In this document: positions 12,000 to 24,637 of the stretch, one piece after another | Position numbering within the stretch: position 1 is the first letter of the stretch | How the letters are laid out: the number at the start of each line of letters is the position of its first letter | Made by a program: the position numbers and the translations under genes | Source of the DNA: Epiperipatus broadwayi | Taxonomy: Eukaryota; Onychophora; Udeonychophora; Euonychophora; Peripatidae | Direction of reading: 5' to 3' | Length of the DNA stretch: 64,000 nt | Assembly: GCA_028023455.1 (NCBI GenBank) | Contig: JAQFVV010012405.1 | Span: 11,218,423 to 11,282,422 of the forward strand | The notes under the pieces: model-generated | What the model was told of the DNA's origin: nothing | The model's input: only the letters and a program-made list of their open reading frames with translations | Databases searched by the model: none

Positions 12000-13200
12000 T
12001 TAGCTTTTTATTTTATAGTTCAATGAATAATTAATATTTATTAAGTGTAGTATGGATAGACTACTATTTAAAAGAAATATTCTATCCCTATTTAACCACA
12101 AGTTCAGTAACTAGCCAATCTTTATATATCGATGTATTCAATGCAATGAATATGAAATCTACTGTCAAATATACATCTACACGTTATTTAGAAAAATCTA
12201 CAATGCTTCATCTGGGAGAACATACAAAATCCATAGGAGAGATTTGGCCTTTTTGCACTTATGATCCCATTCATAGGCTAAAAGGTGTCAAGGAGCAGGA
12301 TACCATGCTCTGATGGTCAATAAGAAATAGGCTTATTTTGCCCAAGTGTGTATAATGTGATCCTCACTAGCAGTCTTCATGCTACATTTACTAATTAACT
12401 GATACATCCAACCCATTACCCAATTAACTGAACAAATAACCTAAAATTAACCCTCCCTTTAATTACACTAACAAACTTTACGAAATCTGTAGCCATCCCA
12501 CCAACTCAATTTAAATATTTAAAAGTTTTAGCTTTAAAAAAATATAATAAACAAAAAAAAAAATAAATAAATTAAGAAATGATTTAAAAATAATATAATA
12601 AAAATAATTATTAAAAATATTTAGTTTGTCAGATAGAATCATATTATATTATACAAATTTATATTAAAGTCTTAGTTATAAGTCTTATGGTTTTAAAAAA
12701 AAGCCATACTTTCTAGTTGTTTAATTTATTGTTTCTAATTCAATCCTGGGAGCGGTATTTACCATTTTGGTATTTATCAGGTCCTTTACTAGCGTATAGT
12801 TCTTTGCAGATTTTATTAACCTGATGTCCTGAGGTCGCAATATAGAAAAATATTTCATTTTTCTTTTGGAAAAACGATGGGATGAAAGTCTCTTTAATCC
12901 CTTCAACTCTCCTGGACTTAAAATATCATTTTATTTCAATCTTTTCTTTTTATATTAAAATTGTGGATTACTGAACATATGTTATGATGATGATTCTTTG
13001 TTGTCATTTCTGATGGATTTTTTATTCTATTCTTTATTGTTTTTTCTCCTATCTGACCTTTAATTATGAATTTTGAGATGCCCAAGGGCTAGTTTATTTA
13101 AGACTAATTAAAAATAACCATTTTCATTTTTAGCCTTTTACACAATAGTAAATAAATTTTGTATATTTTTAAAGATATATTTTTATCTTTAAATCTTTAA
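12000..13200. other. Non-coding stretch
   Basis: No gene is supported. A minus-strand open frame at 12721-12906 contains LRPQDIRLIKSAKNYTLVKD and ends APRIELETIN. Its last part lies on TTCAATCCTGGGAG, which resembles a pol III B-box, so the frame may be a by-product of a SINE-like repeat. Confidence 0.35.
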
Positions 13201-15650
13201 GTTTTTGTTGAAAATTTAGTTTTAAAATATTTTTAAAATAAAGTTTTCTTTTAATAATTTTATCTGTGTGTGTTATATATATATATATATAGTTTAAATT
13301 TTTAATTTTATTTTTAAAAAAAATTTTTATATTTTTATTTTTAATTTCTAATTTTATTTATTAGAATATTAACCCTTTATATTAAGTAGTTTTAAAATAT
13401 TTAGAGATAAATATAAAAAAAAGAAATATGTACTAAAACATATTAGAAAAATTATTTTTGTTTTTTTGAATTTTAAAAGTATTTGCTAATTCCTAATTTT
13501 TTTTTTTGTAGTTGTAAATTTATAAAGATTTTTTTATGTATTGTGATTATGTGATTTAAAAAAAAAAATTTTATAAATATATTTGAATTTTATTTAATTA
13601 ATAAAAAAATTTTTATTTAGTTTTTGAAATTTATTTTTTAAAAGTTTTTTATGGATAAAAAATATGTGTGTTGGTTTTTTATTATTTTTTTTATTTAGTT
13701 TTTTTAATTTAAAATTTATTTATTTTAAATTTAAAATTATTTTTTATAAAGTTTTTTTAGTTGTTAGTGATTTTGTATATTTGTTTAAAAGTTGTTTTTA
13801 TTTAGTATTTTTATATTTTAGTGAATATAAAAAACATTTATTAATTATCTTATTTATTGTTAAAAAAAAAAAAAATAAAATTATAAAAATTTTTTTTAAT
13901 TAAATTTTAAAACTTATTTAATAAATATATTTTATTTTTATTGTTAATTAAATAAAAAGTTACATATTTTAAAAAAGAAGGTAAAAAAATTAAATTATTT
14001 TAAAATTTATTTAAAAATGTTTTTTTATTTTAAAAAAATCTTGTTTTTTTTATTTTTAAAAAAAAATATTTTATTTTTTTTAGAGAAAAACTCTATTTAT
14101 TTTTGAATTTGTCAATTTTGGGTGTTTAAGAAATAAAAAATTTTATATCAAAAAAAAATTGAATTTTTAAAAATTAAAAGGTTGGAAACGTTTTGTTAAA
14201 ATCTGTTTTCAGTCCAAATTTTTTATTTAGGGTTTTCTTATTTTTTTATAAAAAAAATCGTAATTTTTGCCTTAAAAAAAAAAGTGTGTTTTTTAAAAAG
14301 CTTTGAAAAGTTTTATGGATGGTGTAAAATAGAAAAAAATTTAGTGGTTTAATGTTAAATCTAGAAGGGTTTTATAAAAAAGTTTAGTTAGTTTGTATGG
14401 GGTGATAAAGAATATTTAATTGAAAATATATTTTGTTATTTATATTTAATGGAAGTAATTTTTTATTAATAAAAAATAGTATCGTTCTAATTATATAATA
14501 TTTGAAAATAAAATAAATAAAATAAAAATTTTATTTTGGGTATAAAAGTAAAGTCATTGAGTTTTGTGTTTTTAAAAATAAATATCTAAGTATGTTATTT
14601 ATGTAATTATTTTTTTAATTATATTTTATTTATTAATAAATATTGTAGTTATATAATCAAAAAATATTATTATATTTAAAATAACATTATTATTTAAATT
14701 CAATAATATTATATTTATATTATCTATGTGTTTACTTTTTATTATATATCTATCTTTTAAGTCTTGAATATTGGAATTTTTATATTTGTAAAAATCTTTG
14801 ATTCTATTTAATTTTATATTTATTTTTTTTTGTGTATTAAAAAAAATAAAATACTTTTATCTATTTAGTATTATGTATGATATAATTTATCATTTATGTT
14901 TTTGAAGATTAATCTTAATTAAAAAATAAAATAAAAATTAAATTTATGTTTTTATATTGAAAAATTATTCAATACTTATTTAAATAATTGTAAATTATAT
15001 AACGTAATTTCTCATGCAGTAAAATTAGTAAGAAATAATAAAAATATCTGGTGGAAAAAAAAAAAAAGAAAATATTCTTCAAATTTTTATAGGAAAATAT
15101 GTATATTAAATAAAAAATAAAAAATGACAAATCAATTTTTTAATTTTTTTTTAACGATATAAAAAAAAAGTTTAAAAGAAAAAATTGTTTTAAAGTTAAA
15201 AAAAATATAAATCATAATAAATTAAAAAAAGTGGAAATTTATAAAGAAATATTAAAAGAATTGTTGATTGAATTGGATAACAGTAGAAAAAAAATTATTT
15301 ATTAAAAAAGTAGAAGAAAAACTATAAGGATAAAAAGGGTTGTTAAAGCGTTTAGGAATTTGTAAAGAAAGAAAAATGTTTAAGTACATAAGGTTATATT
15401 GAAGTAAGTGAATAAAAAGAGAATGGTAAATAAAAAATAAAAAAAAATATTAAACTACTTAATAAATAAAGATTATAAAATAAAAAAATAAAAAATATTA
15501 TAACCTTTTTTAGAAAAATATTTTTAGAAGGTGAAATGAAAAATAATGATATTGAGGTATTGTTTAATTTATAATTTTATTTTGGAGTGTTGTTTATAAA
15601 AAATGGAAAGATATTTTACATATGGTGAAGTGTTATAAAGAATGAGAGGG
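13200..15650. other. Extremely AT-rich block with a switch in strand bias
   Basis: Base use is close to only A and T. From about 13.2 to 14.9 kb the plus strand is dominated by T runs, and from about 14.9 kb onward by A runs. No intact gene is present. The right part leads into the Penelope-like element at 15.66 kb, so some of this is probably its decayed 5' region. Confidence 0.55.
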
Positions 15651-15659
15651 TATTATTAC

Positions 15660-16875
15660 TAAAATTAAATAGAATCAAAGATTTTATAATGGATATTGAA
15701 AAATTATCAAGTATTAGATAAGTATAGTATAATAATAGAAAATAATAAAAAAGATAATATAAATATGATAAATATTCTTGAAGAGGGCTTAAAATTAATA
15801 CGCAATAGTTTATATTTTTAATATAATAATGAATTTTGGTATATACATGAGGGTTGGGTTATGAGTTGTGTTAGTGGGTTAATCTCATCAATATGTATAA
15901 ATGATTAGAAATATTGTAATAAAAAGGGTAATTAGTAGAAATAATAATATTTAGATATGTTGATGTATTTTAATTAGTGGTAAAAAAAAATGATATATTT
16001 ATAATGAATTTAATAATATATATATAAATTAAATTTAAATAAATTAAATAAAATAAATATTAGTAAGAATAAAAGTAAAAAAAAAAATAAAACATTTTAT
16101 TAAAGAACATAAATTAAAAAAAAATTATTCATGTACATTCACAACAAGCTTGGGTGCAAAAATTAGCAGTTATTAAAAATTTTAAATATAGAAATGATAA
16201 ATAAAATATAGATAAAAGTGTAACTCAATTACAAAAGAATCAGTTTATTGAATTATATAAAGATTATGGATATAATCTTAAAACTATAAAAATATATTTT
16301 TTAATTCTAAAACATCTGTAAAGGGTGATAAAATTTCTGAGGAAAATAATGATATTGATAATGGTAATAATGAATCAAATAAGAAATGAATTAGACTTTT
16401 ATATTACTCTAAGATATATAATACATTGAGATATAGCAAAAATTATATTGAGAAGAATATAAATAGTGGTTAGTCAAACAGTAAAAATCTCCATCTATTA
16501 ATAGATAATTATAGGTTAAGATATTATATACGATATAAAAATGGAATTATATATAAAATTATATGTGAAATTTATAAAATGATTTATTTTGGGCATACTA
16601 ACAAACAATTAGAGATAAGGGCCAAAGAATATAATAATGCAAGTAATAGAAGAGATGATAAATCTGCATTATACATTCATTACTTAAAATGTGTGCATAG
16701 AATAGATGATATAAAAAGTATTAAATGTTTAAATTACATTAAAGATCCAAAAAGAAGACAAATATATAAACCATACTATATTAAAAATAATTTAAATAAT
16801 TGTATGTTTATTTACAACACTTCTATAAATTCGGTTAATAATTGGTTAATTAAAGATGAATGGAAAATTATGTAA
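15660..16875 (+). mobile_element. Degenerate Penelope-like element, RT plus GIY-YIG
   Basis: Broken plus-strand frames follow the order of a PLE polyprotein. MDIEKLSSI near 15690 matches RT motif A. NILEEGLKLIRNSLYF then leads to NNEFWYIHEGWVMSCVSGLI at about 15826-15890, which fits the PLE signature around GxPMGSxLS. RYVDVF-stop-LVV at 15952-15978 is a damaged RYVDDxFLVV catalytic motif. HSQQAWVQKLAVIKNFKYRN near 16140 fits the region after the palm. Finally NGIIYKIICEIYKMIYFGHT (about 16540-16602) and a 98-codon open frame at 16579-16875 give the GIY-YIG nuclease type domain, with Y..Y-G-T and downstream R-A-E-Y. Stops and frameshifts make it non-functional. The 3' end is adjacent to an RTE-like LINE. 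Confidence 0.72.
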
Positions 16876-16917
16876 ATTGACATATATATATATAATTGAT
16901 ATCTATTATATCTTCTT

Positions 16918-18370
16918 CTGAATTGCCCAGAATTTTAAATGAAGAAGTGAGACATGCAATCAAATTTATGAAGAAAGGTTCCAGGTAATGATGGGATTAT
17001 AATTGATATGTTAAAAGAAGCAGGTGAAGAAATAGAATTTTTTTAGCAACATTATATACCCAATGTCTAAGTGATAAAGATGTTCCAGATGATTGTAAGA
17101 ATATATTTTAAAAAGGTGATAAAGAAGATATTAGAAATTACAGACCTATCAACCATTTATCAGTTTTATACAAAATTTTTACCAAGATAATTATAACTTG
17201 TCTACAGAGAACATTGGATTTCCACCAATCAAGAGAAGAAGCTGGATTTAAAAGTGGTTTTAGTACAGTAGATCATATCCAGATATTGAGAGAAGTTATA
17301 GAAAGGTCAAATGAATACAAGTTGCCATTACGTTTTGGATTTGTAGATTATGAAAAGGCATTTGATTTTATAAACATTTCTTCAAGGTATAGATCCAGGT
17401 TATTGTCATATTTTAAAAAATATTTATAAAAATGCAACAGTAACAATTAGATTACATAATGATACTAGGAAAGTAAACATTGAGAAGAGTGTAGGACAGG
17501 GAATCACTATATCTCCAAAACATTTTACAGCAGTGCTGCAAAAAGTATTTTGTGGATTAAAATGGGAAGCTAAAGGAGTGAAAGTAAATGGAGATTATTT
17601 AAGTCATTTAGATTTTGTAGATGATGTAGTTGTTTTTGAAAATAATGCTTTAGAGCTGCAGAAAATGTTGCAGGAATATCAGATGAAAGTAGGACTAAAG
17701 ATAAATGTTAAACAGACTAAAATAATGTTCAATGGATTTTCTCAAAATATGAAAATAAGATTGATTATGATGAGTTAGAAGAAGTTAACAGTTACAAATA
17801 CCTTGATCAGATTATTAATACAGATGGAAATATAATGGATGAAATTAATCATAGAATTAAACTTGGTTGTAGTGCTTTTGGTAGAAATAACTTAATACTA
17901 AAAGAAAATATGACTGTGTTTGAAAAGGAAGTTTTTTTAATAATTGTGTCTTACCAGTTCTTACTTATAAATCTGAGACTTGGACACTTAATAGAAGAGC
18001 AATACATAGTCTTCAGACCACTGAAAGAAGTATGGAGAGATGCATTTTAGGAGTAACAAGAAGAGATTGAAAATGCAATATATGGATAAGAGAACAAACA
18101 GGTGTTACTGAACTCATTGAAGAAATTGAAAGACTGAAGTGGAGTTGGGATGGACATATTGTTAGAAGAGATGATAATAGATGGACAATTGAAATATTAA
18201 ATTGGATTCCAAGAGGTCACAAAAGACACAGAAAGAGACCACATGTGAGATGGATGGATGAATTAAGAAAGTGTGCAGGGGTAATGTGGAGAAGAGAAGC
18301 TAAAGATTGGACAAGATGGATTGAACTTGGAGAGACCTTCATCCAGCAGTGGATTGATAATGGTTGATGA
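16918..18370 (+). mobile_element. 5'-truncated RTE-like LINE, reverse transcriptase to 3' end
   Basis: Three open pieces (17214-17429, 17533-17778, 17835-18050) and flanking broken frames give one continuous RT. It begins LPRILNEEVRHAIKFMKKG and PGNDGI, then KGDKEDIRNYRPINHLSVLY, REEAGFKSGFSTVDHIQILR, VDYEKAFDFI, VGQGITISPKHFTAVL and LSHLDFVDDVVVF. The catalytic motif is FVDD where FADD is usual. The C-terminal part reads RLKWSWDGHIVRRDDNRW and HKRHRKRPHVRWMDELRK. It ends with IDNG and stop codons near 18368, then a TGATGATGATATA tail. This motif order is typical of RTE-clade elements. There is no endonuclease domain, so it is truncated at the 5' end, as is common for LINEs. Confidence 0.85.
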
Positions 18371-18399
18371 TGATATATAATTGTAAAAAAAATGGAAAA

Positions 18400-19915
18400 A
18401 TGCATGTAATTTATTTTATTTTATTGTTATGATACAGTCAATTATTTTGTAATTACTGGATTTATTAATGTGGGGTTTTGATTTATTTTAATGATTTATA
18501 TTGATATTGTTTGTTTTAATTTCATTATTGAACACTAGATGGTTTAATGTCTGAAATAGTTTATTAACATTTGAAAAGGGCACCAAATCAGGTGCTAAAA
18601 AAGGCTTTTAATGTGTAACAAATTTTGATATTTATGTAGCTGTTGTATGGAATTTATTATTTTCTGATTATTGTTTTCAGTAATGTATGCTGGATGGTAG
18701 TATATAATATATTTTTAAAAAAAAAATACTTTAAAATTATCTTAACAATGTTTTAAAATTAAAATAAAAATAAAACTTGATTATAAAATTTTTCTTTTTA
18801 TAAAGTATATGAAATTTTTATTTTGAGTATAAAAATTGATTTTTTATGAATGGTTTTCAAATAAACAAATTATATTGTAAACAATCTTTATTTAATGCAC
18901 ATAAGTTTAATTTGAGATATTAAGATGATTTTGGAATAATTACAAAAAATATAAGAATGCCAAAAAATTAAAAATAATAGATATAAAAAATATTTATAAT
19001 GAAAGCTTTTATTTAGTATGAGAATTGAAAGTCAAGAAAATAATTGTTTTTTTAACCACATTCGAAGTTTTTTATATTTATCTTCAAATAAAAGTGTGGA
19101 GGTCCACATATATTTAATTAATTTCTGGATCCACCCACACTTTTATATCAAATTAAATATAAAACTCACAATTGTGGTTGAAAAAAACAATTACTTTCAT
19201 GGTTTTTAGTTTCCATAATAAACAAAACCATTTGCTATAAATATTTTTTGTATTGTTTATTCATTTTTGTAAATGAAAGATGCCATTTTTTAAAAATTAA
19301 AACTTTCATTAAAATTTTATTTGCAGCATGGTTTTTAATTTTAAAATTTTAAACATAGTCTATTGTTTTTAAATAATTACTGAGTTGCTTTTACTAACAG
19401 TTCTAACTACAACCTTCCATATGTTATTGTATTAAATAACATTTAAAATTATTCACACAATTTGTTGTATAAGCATACAGTTTTGTAAGTCATATGTTGT
19501 AAAATTGTTTATACTGTAATTTTTGTGGCTCCAATTTTGGGAGGTGAAAATTGTAAAATATTCTGAGTGAGGTTGTAAAAAATTATGACCTCCTATATAA
19601 TTAGATTGATTGTAAAAATTGAAATTATTTACAATAAAATGTTCATTTTTTTTCATTATACTTCCCTTCAATACTACACCAATATGAATTTCACACAAAG
19701 TAGATATTTTCTCTTCATCTTATAATATCTTGTGAAATAGTAATCCACATACTACGAAGAATATACATGCAAAAATTAATATTTATAAAATAAAATATTT
19801 AGCAAATAAGATTTTGAATTTATTATTTGGCTACTCTACTTTGCATTCCTCTTTTGCTATCTCTTTCTACTCACACACACGACTGGTGTTATATACATAT
19901 ATATTCTAACATTCT
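18400..19915. other. Non-coding stretch between LINE and ribozyme
   Basis: No coding signal was found. Short open frames on both strands have no recognisable content. It could be remnant 3' sequence of the 15.66-kb PLE, interrupted by the LINE, but nothing proves that. Confidence 0.3.
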
Positions 19916-19920
19916 CAAGG

Positions 19921-19992
19921 ATAAATGAGAAGCTCTGATGAAAGTACTTGTTATTGTACTGAAATATCCGTTATTTAGCTATCATATTTTTA
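19921..19992 (+). ncRNA. Hammerhead ribozyme, family 4
   Basis: Stem I 5' is ATGA-GA-AGCT, ending at 19934. Core CTGATGA is at 19935-19941. One extra A is followed by stem II AGTAC-TTGTTATT-GTACT (19943-19960). GAAA is at 19961-19964. Stem III is ATA-TCCGT-TAT, counting the last A of GAAA. U-U at 19975-19976 precedes the predicted cleavage site, and stem I 3' is AGCT-A-TCAT from 19977. The unpaired A after CTGATGA is a departure from the textbook fold. Single copy in this window; the host element is not identified. Confidence 0.68.
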
Positions 19993-20954
19993 TTATATGG
20001 AAGCTCCTGGAAATAATACTGTGAATTTATATATATATATATGTGTGTGTAGAACATAGATTGATAAACATAATTTTAATTGTATTCAGATAATTATTTA
20101 TTTTACTATTGTAATGATGATAGATTTTGCTTAAGTCAATTTGGGTTTGATTGCTGTAGTGGATATAAAAATACCTACTATTTTTGTGGCATTAAATGTT
20201 TATTTTATGAGTATTATAATATAGTATCTGAGCTTGTAATCAGGAGTAATATAAATATTCCATCATTTATTGAAATGTCTGCATTTAATTTGTTTATATT
20301 CTTTCAATGCAAATAAATATAAATAAATTAAAAATGATATATTGCAGGAATTTATGTTGGTAAAAGCAAAATTAAGAAGAAGAAAATTGGGAAGTAGTGT
20401 TTAATAAAAAATTGCTATCAACTGTTGGTGAATGCAAGGTATACATACGTTCAGAAAATAGTTTCATTTAATGAAAATAACTATATTTTCGGCATACAAA
20501 TAATAACAAATTATAAAATATCAAGTCTATATGCATATGTAAAAATTTCATGGATTAAGAGTTGTTCAATTGCTTGCCAACAAATGGATTTCAAATCTGA
20601 GTTAAGGAGAAAAAAAATTTGACCACATTTCAATCAGATTTAGATGTTTTTTTTTTTCAGATAGCTAGTTCATTGTTTAACCTTTTCATTCATCCAATTT
20701 TGATCAGTAAATGGTTATTAGTTATTATTAGCTATAGAGTGACCAACTATAATAAACTATTTGAATGCCCCTCTTCTTTAGAAAATATTTAATTTTTCGT
20801 CTTTTCTCTGTGAGAGGTTTTGCAGAATCTTTGAGCCCTGCAGTGGGCTTTCTAAATGCCTATGTATATTTTTACTTATACTGGATAATTTATATATTGT
20901 ATGAAGACATAATTCCATTGTACAAAATAAAATCTCAATATATATATATATATT

Positions 20955-21175
20955 TAATTAGAGGGATTTGAACCCTGAATTTCAAGCTCTCTTCAGTCAT
21001 CCACTCCATGTTATACAACCTACACATGTCCACATACATGTGAAAAAGATAAATGATTTCCAATATACATATTTAGTGCTGAACCAGCATTCATCAGTGG
21101 GTCCGAATCGTCATCTCTGAACACACACATATATAATCAGAACTCGGTTTATATTAAGATAGAAAATCTTAATAT
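20955..21175 (-). repeat. Hammerhead-bearing repeat, family 1, copy D
   Basis: Minus-strand copy. Its T-arm-like end GGGATTTGAACCCTG (plus-strand view) is at about 20963 and its CGGTTTATATTAAGATAG end at about 21148-21165. It pairs with copy E, 300 bp away, in inverted divergent orientation. Confidence 0.8.
21051..21114 (-). ncRNA. Hammerhead ribozyme, family 1 copy D (core damaged)
   Basis: Minus strand: ATGACGATT-CGGA-CCCA, CTGATGA, stem II ATGCT-GGTTC-AGCAC (one mismatch), TAAA in place of GAAA, TATGTATA, then TTGG-A-AATCATT. The GATT/AATC pair replaces GATC/GATC of other copies, a compensated change. Confidence 0.68.
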
Positions 21176-21482
21176 AAATAATAGATAATAGCAAGAAGAA
21201 TAAAAACTTTGGATAACTGACTTATTTACCCATGCATCTCGATATCCATATCAAGTTTATATTGAATTTTTCCATTTCAGGTGAATAAAAGCAAAATTAA
21301 TAAGAACAAAATTTTGCTAGACTACATATATGCAGAGATTAGAGTAATAATAATGGTCATATTCACGTTATTACTAAACCATTTCCATAGCATTTCTAAA
21401 ATCTTGAATTTCATAAGTCAAGCATTGACCAAACTTTACTTGTTAATTATTAATTATTTAATTTTTAATTATTAAATTGGTT
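21176..21482. other. Spacer between inverted ribozyme repeats D and E
   Basis: About 300 bp with no coding signal. It contains AAAAGCAAAATTAATAAGAA, similar to AAAAGCAAAATTAAGAAGAA at 20364. Confidence 0.4.
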
Positions 21483-21705
21483 TTGCTATCTTAATATAAA
21501 CCGAGCACTGATTGCATATATATATGTGGGAGATGATGACCTGGACCAACTAATGAGTGCTGGTTTAGCACGAAAGATGAAGATTGGAGATCGTTTATCT
21601 TTTTCATATGTTTATGATCATGTGTACCGTTTGTATAACATGAAGTGGGTGACTGAAGGAAGGTTGATAGTCTGTGTTCAAATCTTCTCTAATTACATCT
21701 AGCTT
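21483..21705 (+). repeat. Hammerhead-bearing repeat, family 1, copy E
   Basis: Plus-strand copy running from TTGCTATCTTAATATAAACC to TGTTCAAATCTTCTCTAATT. It is a mirror of copy D. Confidence 0.8.
21535..21595 (+). ncRNA. Hammerhead ribozyme, family 1 copy E (one core change)
   Basis: GATGACC-TGGA-CCAA, then CTAATGA (21550-21556; the core G is A), a perfect stem II GTGCT-GGTTT-AGCAC, GAAA at 21572-21575, GATGAAGA, then TTGG-A-GATCGTT. The core G-to-A change and the loss of U before the cleavage site probably abolish activity. Confidence 0.7.
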
Positions 21706-23380
21706 ATATATATAATTATTTTTTGTTAGAGTAATTAGTCAATCTACGTACATTTAATTTTTTTTTCTTATTATATATTATTTAATGTATATGTATTCAT
21801 GGACGAGCATTTATTTATGTGCGTTATGTATTATGTATGTATCGGTTATATAACTTATCTTTCTTGTAAGAGAAACGAACGTATAAATATGCAAGAAATA
21901 TTCTTAATAATCAATTGTTAGATTAATTTTTACTTTTTAAAATTTTATTAATATATATATCATTATTATAATTATTTATTCTTTACTTTAACGTCGGTCA
22001 TTATTTTCAATAGCTTTCACTTTCTTTAAAAACATTTATTTTTCCAATAATAGTTTTTTATACTGATAAGTCAATTAAAACATCATTGTTAAATCACTTC
22101 ATTTCCAAATTTTCAACTTTTCTGACAGAAAATTTAAGAAAATTTCTTTTTATTAACACGCACCGGAAACAATTTCTATTCCTAATTTTTTTCGTTGTTA
22201 AAAAAAAAAAAAAAACTTAAAATCATTAACTTTCACTTAATTTTTTTTATAACAAAATCAATTTTGATCTTAGAGATTTGAGTTGAAAAAATGTGCCTTA
22301 TTATATTAACATCAAATGCAACTTAAAAGGCCACGTCCTCTGTGGGGAAAAATTACCTTCATTCTGCGTTTTCATTTAGAACCCATCACTACAGAGAGTT
22401 AACTGAGATTGGTTCTCGCTTATGATAAATTTAAGAGTGGTTTGATTTTAGAATGATTGAGGACAGTTTTAAATGAATCATTTCCTATAATGCAATATAC
22501 TGCTTTAATCGCTACAAATGTAACAAAATGTGTTAATTAATCAAACTCTGTCATTTAAATTTAAAGAACCACTGAAACTTAATAAATAATATAGATATGA
22601 TTTGTATATAATTCTGATATTAAATGTTAAGTTATTAAATTTACAAAATAATATTAAAACTATTTTATTACCATTATTTTATTATGTTTAGTTATGTACA
22701 TTGTTGTGACTTGTGATTATGTGTATAAAAGATAAGAAAAGATATGTTCAAGTTATAATCCATTTAAATTCCAGCAAACAGTCAGAATTAAAGATTTAGT
22801 GGTACTATTGATCAGACTGTGATATCTAAAGGAAGACAAAGCTCTAAATAATAAGACAAATTTAACTCATCTGGATATATTGTTTGTGTAGCTGATCAAG
22901 ATTAATGATAAAAGAGAACAAGAGATTTTATTGTTAAGGGGGCATTAAAGATTAAAAAAAAAGTGGTGTGTGTAAAGATTTTTGAAAATTCATTAGTAGG
23001 CTAAGTATTATGTTTTGGTGATAAGTATTCATGAAATAGCCTTTCATTAAAGATTGCAAAATTATGATTCCTATGTGTGCCCAAACTGATTATGACAGTT
23101 ATAATTACCAATTTATTAATAATAATAGCAGTCATTCAAAAATGAATATAATTTCAACTCCAAAATAAGAAAGAGAAAAAACTACTCTAAGAAAGGGTTT
23201 TGAAATGATTATACAAATCACTCTGTGAAAAAACAAATACATCCATGTACATAATATACTGATCCAATTTTTTGTTTAATTGTTAATTCACAATGTTGTA
23301 GTTTAGTTTCCTCAGCAGAAAACCTTTCTTTCTAAAATATTTCAACACCATGTCTAATTGCAGCTCTTCAATGTATTCTA
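21706..23380. other. Non-coding stretch; CpG-retaining at about 21.8-22.5 kb
   Basis: No gene is seen. CpG is again dense between about 21800 and 22520 compared with the flanks. A poly-A run is at 22201-22215. Confidence 0.35.
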
Positions 23381-23383
23381 TTT

Positions 23384-23605
23384 TTAGCCATATCTTAACA
23401 ATGGAAGTAATAGACATTGCACTTTTTTTAGAATAGCTTTGAGATAATCTTTACCTTTCCTACAAAACTCATTTTCAAGTTCACCATAAATCACTCTTTT
23501 TGGAAGTCTTCCATTGTTCATTTGTTTTACATGTCTAATACAATAAAAGTGTGATCTGATGCAGTGGTATAATAACAGACTCCACTTTTGGTGCTTGGAT
23601 AGCAT
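23384..23605 (-). mobile_element. LINE C-terminal fragment in inverted orientation
   Basis: A 73-codon minus-strand open frame reads CIRHVKQMNNGRLPKRVIYG, then ELENEFCRKGKDYLK. This fits the C-terminal region of animal non-LTR RTs, where GHVxRMxxxRxPKxxLYGEL is common. The neighbouring plus-strand RT (23.70-25.05 kb) stops before this region, so this may be the missing end of the same or a related element, inverted. Confidence 0.55.
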
Positions 23606-24234
23606 AAAGACTTCTGAACAATTATTATTATGATAATTATAGCTGGAATATCATTATTATCAATTATAGCAAAAATACTTTCATGAATCTGTTAAATAGA
23701 TTATTTCCACATATAAAAGCATATTTTTAGAGACTCAGTATGGTTTTAGGGAATCAAAAAGCACTGTATGTATGACTCTTGTTGCCAGGCAAATACAAAA
23801 AAAGTGCTAAGAGCAAAGAAATAATTTATACACTGCTGATTTGGTCAAGCCATTTTATTAAATTAATAAGACAAATCTATGGCATTGTATGCAGTTAGTG
23901 TATTGTTCACCAAAATTTATGCATAGCATATATTTCCTACATGCATGCTGGAATGAGAGAAAGTGTTATTGTTACAGGTGGAAAATCTAATAACTGGTGT
24001 TAAACAAAGACAGGTAGTTGCTCCAATCTTGTTTTTAGTTTTTATGGCAGTGATCTTTAGAATTGCTTATAGGTGGCTTAATCAGACAGGTATCAAAATA
24101 TGATACAGGTTTGAAGATAAAATTTTTAATTTGAATCCATTAAAAGCAAAAACAATAAATTTATTATTTTTGGATTCTGAATTTACAGTATGTCGATGTA
24201 AATATATTAAATTTATTAAGCACTAGCAGATGAT

Positions 24235-24378
24235 CTAATATTAACGTGAAAGGCTAAAACCTTCGACAGAAGCACCTTAAAATGCTTATGTGACAGTCAT
24301 TATTACATCTGATTGGCTGACACATAAGCATTTTAAGGTGCTTCTGTTGAAGGTTTTAGCCTTTCACATTATTATTAG
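24235..24378. mobile_element. Foldback MITE, 144 bp, inserted in LINE
   Basis: Two arms of about 60 bp (24235-24297 and 24319-24378) are near-perfect reverse complements, with only a few mismatches, around a 21-bp loop. The arms include AAGCACCTTAAAATGCTTAT. It interrupts the LINE just before its catalytic YxDx motif. TA at both outer ends could be a target duplication. Confidence 0.8.
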
Positions 24379-24532
24379 TATGTTGATGGTTATGCTATTT
24401 TTACCAGTTGAAAAGACAATTTATATAATGTCTCTAGTGTTTTAAATTCAACTTATAAAGATGTCAGTTTATTAATTAATGTTCACAAAATCCCACTTCC
24501 TTATCATCTAATGATGAAGAAAATTTAGTCTT

Positions 24533-24637
24533 GCATTGGTGGTTGAGAGGTCAGCATGACTGCTTTGCACTTGCAATCAGTTGCCCGGGTTGCGGGTTCG
24601 CGTCCCGGCCGATGCTATGACATTTAAAAAAAAAAAT
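24533..24637 (+). mobile_element. tRNA-derived SINE, copy 1
   Basis: It has a perfect pol III A-box, TGGTTGAGAGG, at 24540-24550 and a B-box, GGTTCGCGTCC, at 24595-24605. The tail is CGGCCGATGCTATGACATTT and then an A run. A second copy at 53940-54023 shares the B-box, the GATG-TATG-CAT tail and the A run. No acceptor-stem closure of a true tRNA is visible. Confidence 0.75.
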
